Shown here: one piece after another, positions 21,555 through 32,012 of the stretch
Layout of the letters: every line of letters starts with the position of its first letter
Position numbering within the stretch: position 1 is the stretch's first letter
From: Granulicella sp.
Lineage (GTDB): Bacteria; Acidobacteriota; Terriglobia; Terriglobales; Acidobacteriaceae
Length of the DNA: 64,000 bases
Assembly (NCBI GenBank): GCA_027365345.1
Contig: DAHXNO010000202.1
Location: forward strand, 1-64,000
Direction: 5' to 3'
Notes under the pieces: model-generated
Databases searched by the model: none
What the model was told of the DNA's origin: nothing
Seen by the model: the letters and a program-made list of their open reading frames with translations, nothing else
Made by a program: the position numbers and the translations under genes

Positions 21555-22453
21555 GTCGCGGTCTGGATGCGCTTGGACACCTTTGGCAGGGATTCCGAGA
21601 CGACCGTCCCATTGCGCCGGGTGAGGATCATCATGGCCACGCCACAGAGCATGCTTCCGAAAGCGGCCACCTGAGCGTTACTGAGGGTGTGGTGAAGGTA
21701 GAGTTTGGGGTTGATGCGGACGAACTCTACCAGGAAGCGGCCGATGCCGCTCAGGAGAAGGTACTCGCCGGTGAGGAAACCAAGGGGGACGGACTTGCTT
21801 GCCGAGCCGCGTCTCCACAGCCACCAGGCCAGCGCCAGGGAGAAGAGCAGTTCGTAGATGGGAGTGGGCTGCACCGCAGCGGTGGGAGGGTTGGGGAGAA
21901 CCAGAGCCCGGGTGTACCGGGTGAGGCCGTTCGCCATATGGACGCCCCAGGGCAGCGTGGTGTTGATGCCGTAGTCTCCATCGCCGGAGAGCAGGCAGCC
22001 GAGACGGCCGACGCCGTAACCGATGGCCGCCGCGGGGGCGGCAAAGTCCATCATGCGGAGCGCGGCGCGGCCGCCGGTGAGGCCGTTGGGCTTGGAGAGT
22101 ACGCCCTGGTACATGAGCATAGCGACGGCTGCGAGCAGCCCGCCGTACCAGGCAAAGCCGGCTTGGAACCAGTGCAGAAAGTTGAACAGCACCTGAGTGG
22201 GATGATGCAGGCCGGGGGCAAGGATGTCGCGCCAGGCGCCGATGAGATCGGGAATGTTCTGCAACTCGTGCCAAAGCTTGGCGCCGATGATTCCGAACAG
22301 CACCACCATGGTGACGATGTTGATCGCGTCCGCGTCCGCTCCGTTGCGTTCGAAGTTCTTGTGGAGCACAAAGACGCCGGAAACTGCTGCTAGCCAAAGC
22401 ATCAGGCCAAAGGTTCCAATATGAGCAAAACCGAGGTTTATATAGGGATACAT
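21551..22453 (-). CDS. lgt: Prolipoprotein diacylglyceryl transferase
   Basis: MYPYINLGFAHIGTFGLMLWLA, YGVGRLGCLLSGDGDYG, PTPIYELLFSLAL, GRFLVEFVRINP; start at 22453. Confidence 0.93.
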   Translation of the reverse strand: MYPYINLGFAHIGTFGLMLWLAAVSGVFVLHKNFERNGADADAINIVTMVVLFGIIGAKLWHELQNIPDLIGAWRDILAPGLHHPTQVLFNFLHWFQAGFAWYGGLLAAVAMLMYQGVLSKPNGLTGGRAALRMMDFAAPAAAIGYGVGRLGCLLSGDGDYGINTTLPWGVHMANGLTRYTRALVLPNPPTAAVQPTPIYELLFSLALAWWLWRRGSASKSVPLGFLTGEYLLLSGIGRFLVEFVRINPKLYLHHTLSNAQVAAFGSMLCGVAMMILTRRNGTVVSESLPKVSKRIQTAT

Positions 22454-22660
22454 GCAGATTCCAGTATAGCGGCGGTCATGCGCTCTCGACGCAAAGTTTA
22501 CGGAAGCCGTCATGGCGCCGGCGTTTCCACCAGACGGTCCGTTCGCTGAGGACTTACACAGCACGCCGGCCGCAGCTACCAATCGCAAACCAACAGCAAG
22601 GCGGCAGGCTTCGCCTGGAGCGCGCTGCGCGGACGCGGGATGGTTCTTGCGGAGCGATCT

Positions 22661-23671
22661 CTATGGCGCGACTGGCTCCCATTGACCGGAATTCGCGGAG
22701 CGGAAGATAGCTTCAATGACGGCCATGTTGGCGATGGAGTCTTCGAGCGGGACCGGAACCTCAGTATTCTCCAAGACAGCGCGGGCAAAGGCGTCGCCTT
22801 GCAGCGTGTACTGGTCAGCGGTGGGAACGGTCTCCGTGGTGATGCCAGCGTAGTCGAGGCCGCCGGTGGCGTCAAGGAACAGGCGCGTGGGACGGTCGTT
22901 CGGCGCGTTGAAGGGGATCTCTATCTCGATGCGGCCGCGAGCGCCGAAGAAGTGCACGCGCTGGTAGGGAATCATCTGCGTGCCACAGGTGAAGATGGCC
23001 TGGCCGGAGGGAAACTCCAGGATGGCGGAGGCGAGCCGGTCGGTGTGCATCCGGGCGTCGCGTTCCAGCAGCGCCACCACGCGTTGCGGCTCCTGCTGAA
23101 AGGCAAAGCGCGCAGCCTGGATGCAGTAGCATCCGATGTCGTAGATGCCGCCGCCGCCCGTCTCCGTGCGGTTGCGGATGTTGGAGGGATCGGCATTGAA
23201 GTAGCTGAAGTGCGCATTGACGGCTTGCAACGGCCCGATACGGCCCTCGCGGACAAGTTCCCGCAGGCGCAGCCACTGGCGGGCGCTGCGGATCATGAAG
23301 GCCTCGCAGATCTTTACGCCGGTACGGACGCGAACTTCGAGCAGGGTTTTGGCCTCGGCCACGGTGAGGCTGATGGGCTTTTCGCATAGCACATGCTTGC
23401 CCGCTTCTGCGGCCATCACGGTTAGCGGAACGTGCAGTTGATTGGGCAGCGGGTTGTAGATGGCGTCGATGTTGGGGTCGGCCAGAAGCTCTTCATAAGA
23501 GCCGTATGCGGCGGGAATGCCTAAGTTGCCGGCTGCCTCCCGCGCCTTGGCGAGATCGCGGGAGGCGATGGCGGCGACGATGGTGAACTCGCCCTGCTGC
23601 ATGGCGGGGATGACCTTGGTTATGCCGATTTTGGCCGTGCTGAGAATGCCGAAGCGAAGCTTTCTTGACAT
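22661..23671 (-). CDS. Gfo/Idh/MocA family oxidoreductase
   Basis: MSRKLRFGILSTAKIGITKVIPAMQ, HVLCEKPISLTVAEAKTLLE, GGIYDIGCYCIQAARF. Confidence 0.93.
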   Translation of the reverse strand: MSRKLRFGILSTAKIGITKVIPAMQQGEFTIVAAIASRDLAKAREAAGNLGIPAAYGSYEELLADPNIDAIYNPLPNQLHVPLTVMAAEAGKHVLCEKPISLTVAEAKTLLEVRVRTGVKICEAFMIRSARQWLRLRELVREGRIGPLQAVNAHFSYFNADPSNIRNRTETGGGGIYDIGCYCIQAARFAFQQEPQRVVALLERDARMHTDRLASAILEFPSGQAIFTCGTQMIPYQRVHFFGARGRIEIEIPFNAPNDRPTRLFLDATGGLDYAGITTETVPTADQYTLQGDAFARAVLENTEVPVPLEDSIANMAVIEAIFRSANSGQWEPVAP

Positions 23672-24084
23672 AGGAGCATGATACCGCCGTGCTCGATGGC
23701 AAGGGGGGCGCAGGCTTGGCATGAGGGCAACATCGCGCCAGGCCGCAGCGGCAGATTGGTGGAGTGAGCTAGTTTTGGTGGAGCTAATTTTGTTTTGGGC
23801 GATTTCGCTCGCTCCGGTTGGCGCTTGATTCAGCACGCCAGGCAGTCACCGTGCGGGCTTGATGGAGGCTGAAGCCGTCCTGGAGCAGCGAAGAGAGGCA
23901 ACAACCGAATAGCGAACGGCTCTGGCATGCTGTGCCTCCTCGTCAGCGGGATAGGAGGCGCTGCGGAGCGAAGGCGCAGCAGCTTATTTTCTGGAGAATG
24001 CGGCCTGCCGATGTCTTTGCAAACTATGGCGGCAAAGGAAGATCGCTCTATCCAACCAACAGCAGGTTCAGTTATCCTGCTGGT

Positions 24085-25305
24085 ATGGCCAAGCTTTCGA
24101 TTCGCGACCTCGATCTTACCGGCAAACGTGTCCTGATTCGTGTTGACTTCAATGTGCCGCTTACCAAAGAAGGCTCGATTACGGATGACACACGCATCCG
24201 TGAGACGATCCCGACGATTGAGTACGCCTTGCGGCGCAAGGCCAAGGTGATTCTGGCGTCGCACCTGGGAAGGCCCAAAGGCAAGAAGGTGGATTCGATG
24301 AGTCTGCGCCCGGTGGTGGCGCGGCTGCGGACGTTGCTGGATGGAGTGCTGGATTCCGATGAGAATGTGGCGTTTGCTCCTGACTGCGCGGGGTCTGTGG
24401 CGGAGGAGATGGCCAATCACCTTGAGCCGGGACAGACGTTGTTGCTGGAGAATCTGCGTTTTCACCCTGAAGAAGAGGCCAACGATCCGAAGTTTGCCAA
24501 ACAGCTTGCCGCGTTGTGCGATGTGTATGTGAATGACGCCTTTGGATCCGCCCATCGGGCCCACGCTTCCACCGAGGGGATCACGCACTTTGTGGCGCAG
24601 TCCGCCGCCGGCCTGTTGATGGAGAAAGAGCTGACCTACCTGGGCAAGGCGATGAGCGAGCCGTTCCGTCCCTTTGTCGCGATCATCGGAGGCGCCAAGG
24701 TTTCCGACAAGATTGAAGTGATCAATGCCCTTCTGGATCGAGTGGATGCCCTGCTGATTGGGGGGGGAATGGCCTACACGTTCCTGAATGCAAAGGGACA
24801 GACGACGGGCAAATCGCTGGTGGAGTTGGACAAGGTGGGTGTGGCGAAGGCTGCCATGGAGAAGGCCGCGGCACGAGGCGTGAAGTTTCTGCTGCCCGTG
24901 GACCATGTGCTGGCCGACAAATTTGTCACCGACGCACGAACCATGGTGTTCTCCGGCGACGCGCCCTTCCCGCCGGATTGGATGGCGCTGGATATTGGAC
25001 CGGCAACGGTCAATCTCTTCTCCAAAGAGATTCGCGAGGCAGCCACGGTGGTGTGGAACGGACCGATGGGCGTAGCGGAGTTTCCCGCCTTCGCCAAGGG
25101 CACGCAGGCGATCGCCAAGGCATTGGCTCTCAACGAGGACGCGATTACGATTGTGGGCGGCGGAGACTCCGTGGCGGCGCTGCATCAGTCCGGGGTTGCG
25201 GGCAAGATTACACACATCTCCACGGGAGGGGGCGCAAGCCTGGAGTTTCTGGAGGGCAAGACCCTACCCGGAGTGGCCGCGCTGACGGAAAAGCAAGAGA
25301 ACTAA
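24085..25305 (+). CDS. pgk: Phosphoglycerate kinase
   Basis: [61 protein letters not shown]. Confidence 0.97.
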   Translation: MAKLSIRDLDLTGKRVLIRVDFNVPLTKEGSITDDTRIRETIPTIEYALRRKAKVILASHLGRPKGKKVDSMSLRPVVARLRTLLDGVLDSDENVAFAPDCAGSVAEEMANHLEPGQTLLLENLRFHPEEEANDPKFAKQLAALCDVYVNDAFGSAHRAHASTEGITHFVAQSAAGLLMEKELTYLGKAMSEPFRPFVAIIGGAKVSDKIEVINALLDRVDALLIGGGMAYTFLNAKGQTTGKSLVELDKVGVAKAAMEKAAARGVKFLLPVDHVLADKFVTDARTMVFSGDAPFPPDWMALDIGPATVNLFSKEIREAATVVWNGPMGVAEFPAFAKGTQAIAKALALNEDAITIVGGGDSVAALHQSGVAGKITHISTGGGASLEFLEGKTLPGVAALTEKQEN

Positions 25306-25532
25306 GACAAGCAAGCATAGCCAGGATGCGCCATCGGTTCGCATTGTCCGTCAACAGCCGTGATAGACGATCCGCGCTCTTCCCCACAGCCTTTACGACG
25401 GTTTCAAGGCGTGCCGCCGAAGCAGGATTCCAGCCACATCCGCAATTGAAAAACGCCTGAGCAAGATCAGGCAGGTTTGACGCCAGCTCCGGGAGATCCG
25501 GGCGAGCGTTACCAGAAAGAATGAGGAGAAAC

Positions 25533-26285
25533 ATGCGTAAGCCCGTCATTGCCGGTAATTGGAAGATGTATAAGACCCCCAAGGAGTCGCTTGCCTTTGT
25601 GGATGAATTTCTCCCGTTGGTGAAGGGGCATGACCGGGATGAGATCCTGCTGTTCCCTACCCTGACCTCTTTGGAGCGCGTGTTGGACGCCACGGCAGGG
25701 ACCAATGTACACGCTGGGGCGCAGACGATGCACTGGCTGAATGAGGGAGCCTATACCGGGCAGACATCGCCGACGATGCTGCTTTCAATTGGGTGTCGGC
25801 AGGTGCTCCTGGGACACTCCGAGCAGCGGTTGTACTTGAACGAGACCTTTGAGCGCGTGAACCTGAAGTTGAAGGCCGCTATCAGCCATGGGATTGCGCC
25901 GATGGTTTGTTTTGGCGAGTTGCTGACCGAGCGCGAACAGATGCAGACCGAAGAGGTGTTACGTACCCAGGTGCGAACGGCGCTGCATAATATCTCCGCG
26001 AGCGAGGCACAGAGGCTGGCGATCGCCTACGAGCCGATCTGGGCGATCGGAACCGGGATTACGGCCAGCCCGGAAATGGCGAACGAGGCGCATGAGATCA
26101 TTCGTCAGGAGCTGGCACACTGTTGCGGCGCGGAGACCGCGCAGAATACGCGCATCCTGTATGGCGGCTCGGTAAAGCCAGACAACATCAGCGAGTTGAT
26201 GGCCCAGGAACAGATTGATGGCGCTCTGGTGGGCGGCGCGAGCCTGGTTGCCGAGACGTTTGCCAAGATTGTGCAGTACAAGTAG
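25533..26285 (+). CDS. tpiA: Triosephosphate isomerase
   Basis: MRKPVIAGNWKMYKTPKES, GHSEQRLYLNE, AYEPIWAIGTG, ILYGGSVKPDNI. Confidence 0.97.
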   Translation: MRKPVIAGNWKMYKTPKESLAFVDEFLPLVKGHDRDEILLFPTLTSLERVLDATAGTNVHAGAQTMHWLNEGAYTGQTSPTMLLSIGCRQVLLGHSEQRLYLNETFERVNLKLKAAISHGIAPMVCFGELLTEREQMQTEEVLRTQVRTALHNISASEAQRLAIAYEPIWAIGTGITASPEMANEAHEIIRQELAHCCGAETAQNTRILYGGSVKPDNISELMAQEQIDGALVGGASLVAETFAKIVQYK

Positions 26286-26494
26286 AAGGAGAAGGAGAAG
26301 GCGCGGAAAAGCTGAGACGCTGAGCCCAGCGGCATGCGCTGTGAGTGATTTTTTCTCCGCAGAGATCCGCGTGGTGGAGGCGTTGCTTGCGCCGGATCTG
26401 CCCGGCATTCGCTCGAACGGCTTTCTGGATGTCCGCACACGTCGGCAAGAGTGATGCTCCAGAGCCTGTTTCCGGTCATTGCAGCCGCATGGGT

Positions 26495-26716
26495 TTAAGC
26501 GCCTTCGCTGCGACCTTCAATATCGAGCCAGCTTTGTTTCGCGATCGCACCGTTTGGGTGGCGCAGCAGACGCTGTAAAAGAAGCCGGTTTCTGCGATGA
26601 AGATGAAGCCGGTCCTGCGCAAAACGATTGCGAAGAGAATCGCCAAGCAGATCTGCATAAGAGGACGCATATTGGTCGAATTCACGAGATCTCTCAGCGC
26701 TTGACGGCACGATCAT
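26495..26716 (-). pseudogene. Remnant of a SAM-dependent methyltransferase (N-terminal fragment)
   Basis: MIVPSSAERSREFDQYASSYADLLGDSLRNRFAQ...LLLQRLLRHPNGAIAKQSWLDIEGRSEGA*; N-terminal EFDxYAxxYxxLL pattern and degenerate SWLDxG-like motif I, then stop. Confidence 0.45.
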
Positions 26717-28334
26717 CCTCTTTCCGTTCCATGATGCGCGTACCGTCTATATCCTGCACGACTCTATAGTGCGATTTAAGATAGGGTTCCATCATGAATC
26801 CGTCGGCAGGGTGGTACATCTCCGTGGAGAAGTAAGGCGCCGCTTCCCTATCGAAGTTTGTATCCCACAGAACGTACCGTACCTTATGCCGCTCAAGAAC
26901 TCGAATCGTGTCTTGAAACTGGGATGGAGTGTTGTAGTTATAGAGCAGAAGGCTGTAGCGCGTAGGATTCGTGGTAGCAGATAGAAAGTAGTATATGGGA
27001 GAGGTTGGATACACGAATATCTCTGTCCCGGGAGACGCATGGCTATCCAGGAAAGCGATCGCCGCATTCGGCTTGTACATCGCTACAGTGCCTGCCCTCG
27101 TAGGGATACTCTTTGCCGAGAGCACAACGAACATGTTCATAGCAGCCAATCCCACCGCACCAATCGCAAGAAGCTGTAGCGCTAATTCAACAATCGCACC
27201 CTGAAAGTCGGCGAGAAAGTACACGCATAGGACGATCAACAACGGGGAGCCGGCCGCAAGATGCCCGATGTCCCGCCTGTGAAATTCGGAGAGCCAAAAT
27301 GCCCAACCGCACAGCCAATACAGTAGAGTTACTGGCCTAAGGTTCTCTTTGCCGTGGGGAATGCCAAGCACGATTACCAACGCGGGAAGCGCTGCCAAAA
27401 AGAGGAACGGCAGAATCAAAACGACATCCAGCGGAAGTAGCCATCGGACGCCGTGGATTGGGAAAGCCCAATGATCCCAATAGAGAAAGATGCCTCGTGC
27501 ATACGGTATGGCATTCACGGCGCCATAGTGCTGAGACGGCCAGACGAAGTTCGCGTAGATCAGATCCCACAGAGCGCCGCGGCTCCAGAAGTAGAGCAAC
27601 GTAGACCCCACAACGCACAAGTAACCGCCGGCGACGAGGGATATCGAAGATGCTAACCCTGAGCGGCGACGTTGCTGGACCCAAAGCCATACCAGGAAAG
27701 CGAACAGCAGTAGCATGCCTTTCGGCTGCAAGATGCAGGTCGTCACTCCAGCCAGAGTACCGGCCGCAAACAATAGGACACTCTTACGCAGTTCCTGCCA
27801 CAAGACCATGCAGACCACGGACAGCAGCCCAAAGAAATTACTGTCCACATGGTGGTTAACCATCGGCCACATCATGCTGAAATACACGCTTATTAGCAGG
27901 ATGGGGGGGAGGATCTGGTATCTGGGGCACACCCTGCGTGACAGGAAATACATTGCCAGCAACGTCCCAAGGGACGTTATAAACAGCCAGGCACGGTCCG
28001 TCACCATGGTTGCGCCGAATAGCTTGAAGAGTCCCGCCAGCAAATAGAAGGGACCTGGCCCCATCACTTCAAAGAAGTCGCGGGCGAAGACTTGGCCGTG
28101 GAGAATTCTCACCGCGCCATCGACAAAGGATCCCTCATCACCGCCTATAAAAATCAATCGCATGAACGGCAGCAGATAGATGGCGGCGCAGAGAGCAAAG
28201 ACTGCGTAAGGGTAGCGCGTCAGGAGCGGTGGAGATGATGTGCGGACTTGCGTGCGTGCAGGTGGAGGAGGCGCAACGGTTGCGTCGCAGTCTCCGCAAG
28301 GTATCTCCGGTGGCGCTTCCGCTTGCAATTCCAC
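26694..28334 (-). CDS. Polytopic membrane glycosyltransferase-like protein (GT39/ArnT-like)
   Basis: Many TM segments; GGDEGSFVDGAVRILHGQVFARDFFEVMGPGPFYLLAGLFKLFG typical of the first periplasmic loop. Confidence 0.75.
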   Translation of the reverse strand: MELQAEAPPEIPCGDCDATVAPPPPARTQVRTSSPPLLTRYPYAVFALCAAIYLLPFMRLIFIGGDEGSFVDGAVRILHGQVFARDFFEVMGPGPFYLLAGLFKLFGATMVTDRAWLFITSLGTLLAMYFLSRRVCPRYQILPPILLISVYFSMMWPMVNHHVDSNFFGLLSVVCMVLWQELRKSVLLFAAGTLAGVTTCILQPKGMLLLFAFLVWLWVQQRRRSGLASSISLVAGGYLCVVGSTLLYFWSRGALWDLIYANFVWPSQHYGAVNAIPYARGIFLYWDHWAFPIHGVRWLLPLDVVLILPFLFLAALPALVIVLGIPHGKENLRPVTLLYWLCGWAFWLSEFHRRDIGHLAAGSPLLIVLCVYFLADFQGAIVELALQLLAIGAVGLAAMNMFVVLSAKSIPTRAGTVAMYKPNAAIAFLDSHASPGTEIFVYPTSPIYYFLSATTNPTRYSLLLYNYNTPSQFQDTIRVLERHKVRYVLWDTNFDREAAPYFSTEMYHPADGFMMEPYLKSHYRVVQDIDGTRIMERKEDDRAVKR

Positions 28335-28368
28335 GGTTGTCCCGTCCTGATGAGGTGCAGCGAGCCCG

Positions 28369-29433
28369 CTAGGCGCGCACGCCGGCGAGAGGTTGATACG
28401 CGGGTGACGTAATGGGTGCGGGAACGGCGCTCTCCGTTTCCTCCACCACGACCGGGTCTAATGGTACAGCCGCATCGGCCAGGACAAGGGCGCGCGGCAG
28501 TGATTTGCCTGCCAAAGACACGTTTCGTGCGTCTGTCACCACATACAGCGGGCGCTCTTTGGCTTCTTCATAGCTTCTGGCGACGTAGTCGCCAACAGCA
28601 CCGAGCGCCAGTAGGATCACCCCTGAGAAGATACATTGCAGGGCGACAACGGAGGCCCATCCTGGTATAAGCGTTGTGGTGTAGAGAGCCAGATAGGTGA
28701 CGCACAGGAGATAGAGGAACCCGGCGACACTGAGCAGGCAACCAGCCGCGATGCTGATGCGCAGCGGAAACGCCGAGAAGGATGTGACACCGGTCCAGGC
28801 AAATCGGAGCATCTTCAGGAGTGGGTAGTTTGTCTGGCCGGCGGCCCGGGCTTTTCGCTCAAAGGGAAGCATCACTTCTTTCAATCCGAGCCATGCAACC
28901 ATGCCGCGCATATAACGGTGTTGCTCTCGCAACGATCGGATGGCCAGAACAGCCCTGCGGCTATACAGGCGAAAATCCCCTACGTCGGGCGTCATGGGCT
29001 GTTCCGCCAGATGCGCCAGAACTCGATAGAAGATCTTCGCTGTCCAACGCTTGAATACCGTCTCCCCTTCGCGCGAGCGGCGCTGGGGAGACACGATATC
29101 GTAACCTCGTTCAAACAGATCGAGCATGCGCGGCAACAGCTCTGGAGGATCCTGAAGATCCGCGTCCATCACCACCACTGCGTCCCCGTTTGCAAAATCC
29201 AATCCGGCGGTGACTGCGGCCTGATGGCCGAAGTTCCGGCTGAACCGGATCACTTTGACCCGCTCTTCTTTCAGAGCCTCCAGCGCCAGCACACTCGGCG
29301 TTGCGTCCGTACTGCCATCGTCTACGAAGATCACTTCCCAGCTAACCTTGCGCAGAGCGTCACGGAGGCGCACCATCATCAGCGGTACAGTCTGTGCCTC
29401 GTTCAGAACTGGAATCACAATAGAAAGGAGCAT
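28369..29433 (-). CDS. Family 2 glycosyltransferase with two C-terminal TM helices (DPM1/GtrB-like)
   Basis: SIVIPVLNEAQTVPLMM, VIFVDDGSTDATPSVL, VVVMDADLQDPPELLP. Confidence 0.92.
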   Translation of the reverse strand: MLLSIVIPVLNEAQTVPLMMVRLRDALRKVSWEVIFVDDGSTDATPSVLALEALKEERVKVIRFSRNFGHQAAVTAGLDFANGDAVVVMDADLQDPPELLPRMLDLFERGYDIVSPQRRSREGETVFKRWTAKIFYRVLAHLAEQPMTPDVGDFRLYSRRAVLAIRSLREQHRYMRGMVAWLGLKEVMLPFERKARAAGQTNYPLLKMLRFAWTGVTSFSAFPLRISIAAGCLLSVAGFLYLLCVTYLALYTTTLIPGWASVVALQCIFSGVILLALGAVGDYVARSYEEAKERPLYVVTDARNVSLAGKSLPRALVLADAAVPLDPVVVEETESAVPAPITSPAYQPLAGVRA

Positions 29434-29563
29434 CGATGCATCACCAACCTTGATTCAATTGCGGGAGAGCGCATGCCGGGTTACCTGGATTCAATCCAGC
29501 ACCCCTCCTGGAGTCGCAGAGCCGACTGTAGTTGCCCTCACCTAGCCACAGAGCTATTTAGCC

Positions 29564-29730
29564 TTAGCCGACGGCACCGGTCAGATCTCCGCCGATGATC
29601 GTAAAGGCGGTGTCGGTAGCTGTGGCCAGAGCGGTCATCCCAGCGGTGGTAGCGAAGGCCATAAAAGGCAACCACCGACGCATACGCGATTAGATCCTAA
29701 CCCTGCTCGCCGCACAACGCCTCTGAACCC
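29564..29730 (-). pseudogene. Decayed second Flp-type pilin
   Basis: RC reads EQG*DLIAYASVVAF(+1)MAFATTAGMTALATATDTAFTIIGGDLTGAVG*, aligning to intact EQGQDLIEYALVVALIAFAATVGMRSLANDINSAFGTIGGDLQSAI*; one in-frame TAG and a one-base insertion. Confidence 0.85.
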
Positions 29731-29928
29731 CAAGGCACAGAACCGAACTGCGATGCGCCCTGAAATGCGATCGCGCGCGTCATAACCAAGCGCTAAAGAG
29801 TTTTACGCCGCGCGTGTCCGGGATCCACTGAAGAAAAGGATGAGAGAGCAGACCAGCTTCGCGCTCAAGCATCCTTTCCAACAGAGCGATAGAGTTCTTG
29901 TGGTGCGCTTACCTTGCCTCGCGCATAA

Positions 29929-30132
29929 TTAGATGGCACTCTGCAGATCTCCGCCAATAGTTCCAAAGGCGCTGTTGATGTCGTTGGCTAACGACCTCAT
30001 GCCCACGGTAGCCGCAAAGGCGATAAGCGCAACTACCAGCGCGTACTCGATCAGATCCTGGCCCTGCTCGCTCTGTAGCGCGTCCTTGAGCAGCTCCAGC
30101 TTATAAGACACCTTGTAAAATAGGTCCTTCAT
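29929..30132 (-). CDS. flp: Flp/Fap-type IVb pilin
   Basis: 67 aa; EQGQDLIEYALVVALIAFAATVGM is the characteristic Flp hydrophobic segment; RBS GGAGG upstream. Confidence 0.95.
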   Translation of the reverse strand: MKDLFYKVSYKLELLKDALQSEQGQDLIEYALVVALIAFAATVGMRSLANDINSAFGTIGGDLQSAI

Positions 30133-30193
30133 TTGATGTATTCCTCCATTTCTCTTGATTTATCCCAGCCGAAGCTGGCGTTGCCTTATCTAT

Positions 30194-30209
30194 TGCAAAT
30201 CAAGCGCCA
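30194..30209 (-). promoter_or_regulatory. Putative sigma-54 (-24/-12) promoter of flp
   Basis: RC TGGCGCTTGATTTGCA: GG-N10-GC spacing, close to TGGCAC-N5-TTGCA. Confidence 0.75.
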
Positions 30210-30273
30210 TTCTGGATCAATTCTTGTTTACTCTTATGATTCAATGAGTTACATGTCTTACGGCTCATCGAGA

Positions 30274-30290
30274 TGTGCACGGTTGTATAC
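30274..30290. promoter_or_regulatory. Putative activator-binding dyad (UAS) upstream of flp
   Basis: TGTGCACGGTTGTATAC; matches TGTGnACnnnTGTnTAC shared with two other sites in the locus. Confidence 0.65.
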
Positions 30291-30397
30291 TCGGCCGCGC
30301 GGAAAGATACTCCCGTATTCACGCCACGGGCAGAACATTTTCTCGCCACGCTGGAACATGAGATTCACTGGGAATTAGCGAGAGGTTTGCGAGAGGA

Positions 30398-30739
30398 TTA
30401 ATAGCTGAGCGGGGAGAATTCGAGCCTGTCCCCTGGTTTCGTCTGCGAGCTGAAAACTGCTCCGGCAGCCAGCTCGACGACAGAGTGCGCCGAGAGACAG
30501 GCGGAGATCCGCCACGGTGTGACGCGGCTACAGACTTTTTTGACTTGCTTCTTGCGGTCCACGTAGACAAGGTCAATGGAGAACCGCATGCCGAAGGTAT
30601 GCACGGCTTGACAGGGGATAATCCACAAACCTTCTCCGGGCTCCAGGCCGTTGCGTCCCAAGAGGCCTTTGTTGCGCGTGGCGGCTCGGTTTGCCAGTTC
30701 CACGCGATCAGCGAGGATCGTCTGCCGGGTGAGGTTCAC
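30398..30739 (-). CDS. DUF192 family protein (paralog 1)
   Basis: NKGLLGRNGLEPGEGLWIIPCQAVHTFGMRFSIDLVYVDRKKQV. Confidence 0.88.
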   Translation of the reverse strand: MNLTRQTILADRVELANRAATRNKGLLGRNGLEPGEGLWIIPCQAVHTFGMRFSIDLVYVDRKKQVKKVCSRVTPWRISACLSAHSVVELAAGAVFSSQTKPGDRLEFSPLSY

Positions 30740-30838
30740 AATCTTCCAGAGAGGCTCCGGCTCACGATGGGGCGACCCTGCGAGCTTGGCGACGATACGG
30801 CGCGCGAAGTTGATCGCCCTGGCTTCGATTGCTTCACC

Positions 30839-31885
30839 TCAGTTGAAGATGGCACCCACGGTGTCGTTGGTGGTCAAGGTGACGGTACAACTGTTTGGCC
30901 CTGTTGCGGTAAGGGGACCCGTGTTGGTGCAGTTGGAGGACCATCCGCCGAATGCGGCTCCAGTATCTGGCGCGGTGAGGGTTACGGTGGTGCCAACGGG
31001 GTAGGTAGCGCTGCAGACGGAACCGCCCGGCGCTGCCCCGGGGCCGCAATCGATCACATTGGGCGTGCCCGTGGCAGAAGGCGCCGTTACCAGCCAATTG
31101 GTAGTATTCAAGCCCTCGTTATAGACCGTAAGAGTGGCCAGAAGCGCGGCTGCCTGAGACCCTGGATAGCAGGAACCCGGAGTGGTTGGAGGGTTCGGTA
31201 AGACGAGGGGGCAGTTGAAGGTTGCCGTGGCAGTCTGTATCGACCCATCGCTGCCCGTTGCTTCCGCGGTGATCACAGCGCTTCCGCTCCCATAGGCCGT
31301 GACAATCCCGGCTGTAGCGCCCATATTCCCAGCTGTGCTGGTGTTGATGGGAAAGACGCTGGGTGAAGCGGAGATCCAGGTGAGCATTGGAGAGTTGGTG
31401 AGATCCCTGACGGTGGGCGCGGTGGAGAACGTTCCGATGGCCAGGAATTGACCGGTATCCTGCAAATTGCCAACGGTAATCGAGCTGGGAATAATGGTGA
31501 GCGAAACCAACTGCTCTCCCGATCCGCCCCCGCCTGAACCTGTAACAACCAGGGTTGCGCTTGAGCTGGCAGTACCGTTGTATGCCTTGGCGCTGGCTGT
31601 AATGGTTGTTGTACCGGCACTGAGACCGGTTGCGAGTCCGGAAGGACTGACGGTTGCGACGGCAGGAATGCTGGAGGTCCAGGCAGCCTCGGTCACGTTC
31701 TGCGTAAAGGGATTGGTCGCATTGCCAAATGTTCCGACGGCGGTGAATTGCGCAGTCTGACCCACGGTTACGGACTGAGTTGCCGGCGTAACCTGGATGG
31801 AATCCAATTCTCTGTTGGCGCATCCCGCGAGGAACAGAACAAGGCAGGCGAGCGAAAACGCCCTAAAATAATGACGATCTATCAT
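30839..31885 (-). CDS. Surface lipoprotein with bacterial Ig-like (BIG2) domains
   Basis: Lipobox LFLAGCANR; IQVTPATQSVTVGQTAQFTAVGTF...WTSSIPAVATVSPSGLATGLSAGTTTITASA. Confidence 0.85.
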   Translation of the reverse strand: MIDRHYFRAFSLACLVLFLAGCANRELDSIQVTPATQSVTVGQTAQFTAVGTFGNATNPFTQNVTEAAWTSSIPAVATVSPSGLATGLSAGTTTITASAKAYNGTASSSATLVVTGSGGGGSGEQLVSLTIIPSSITVGNLQDTGQFLAIGTFSTAPTVRDLTNSPMLTWISASPSVFPINTSTAGNMGATAGIVTAYGSGSAVITAEATGSDGSIQTATATFNCPLVLPNPPTTPGSCYPGSQAAALLATLTVYNEGLNTTNWLVTAPSATGTPNVIDCGPGAAPGGSVCSATYPVGTTVTLTAPDTGAAFGGWSSNCTNTGPLTATGPNSCTVTLTTNDTVGAIFN

Positions 31886-32012
31886 ACGTGTCTCCCGGGG
31901 CTTTCGAATCGCGATGGGATCGCATCGTCAGCCCCTTCGTAGAGAGTTTTCAGCAGTGTTCCAAGAGTCACACACAGGTTCCACATCGATCTCGCTCTCA
32001 TTGCTACGCTGC

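Noticed and set aside
23830-25215. 461-aa minus-strand ORF
   Set aside because: Antisense to pgk; composition of a mirror-frame artefact
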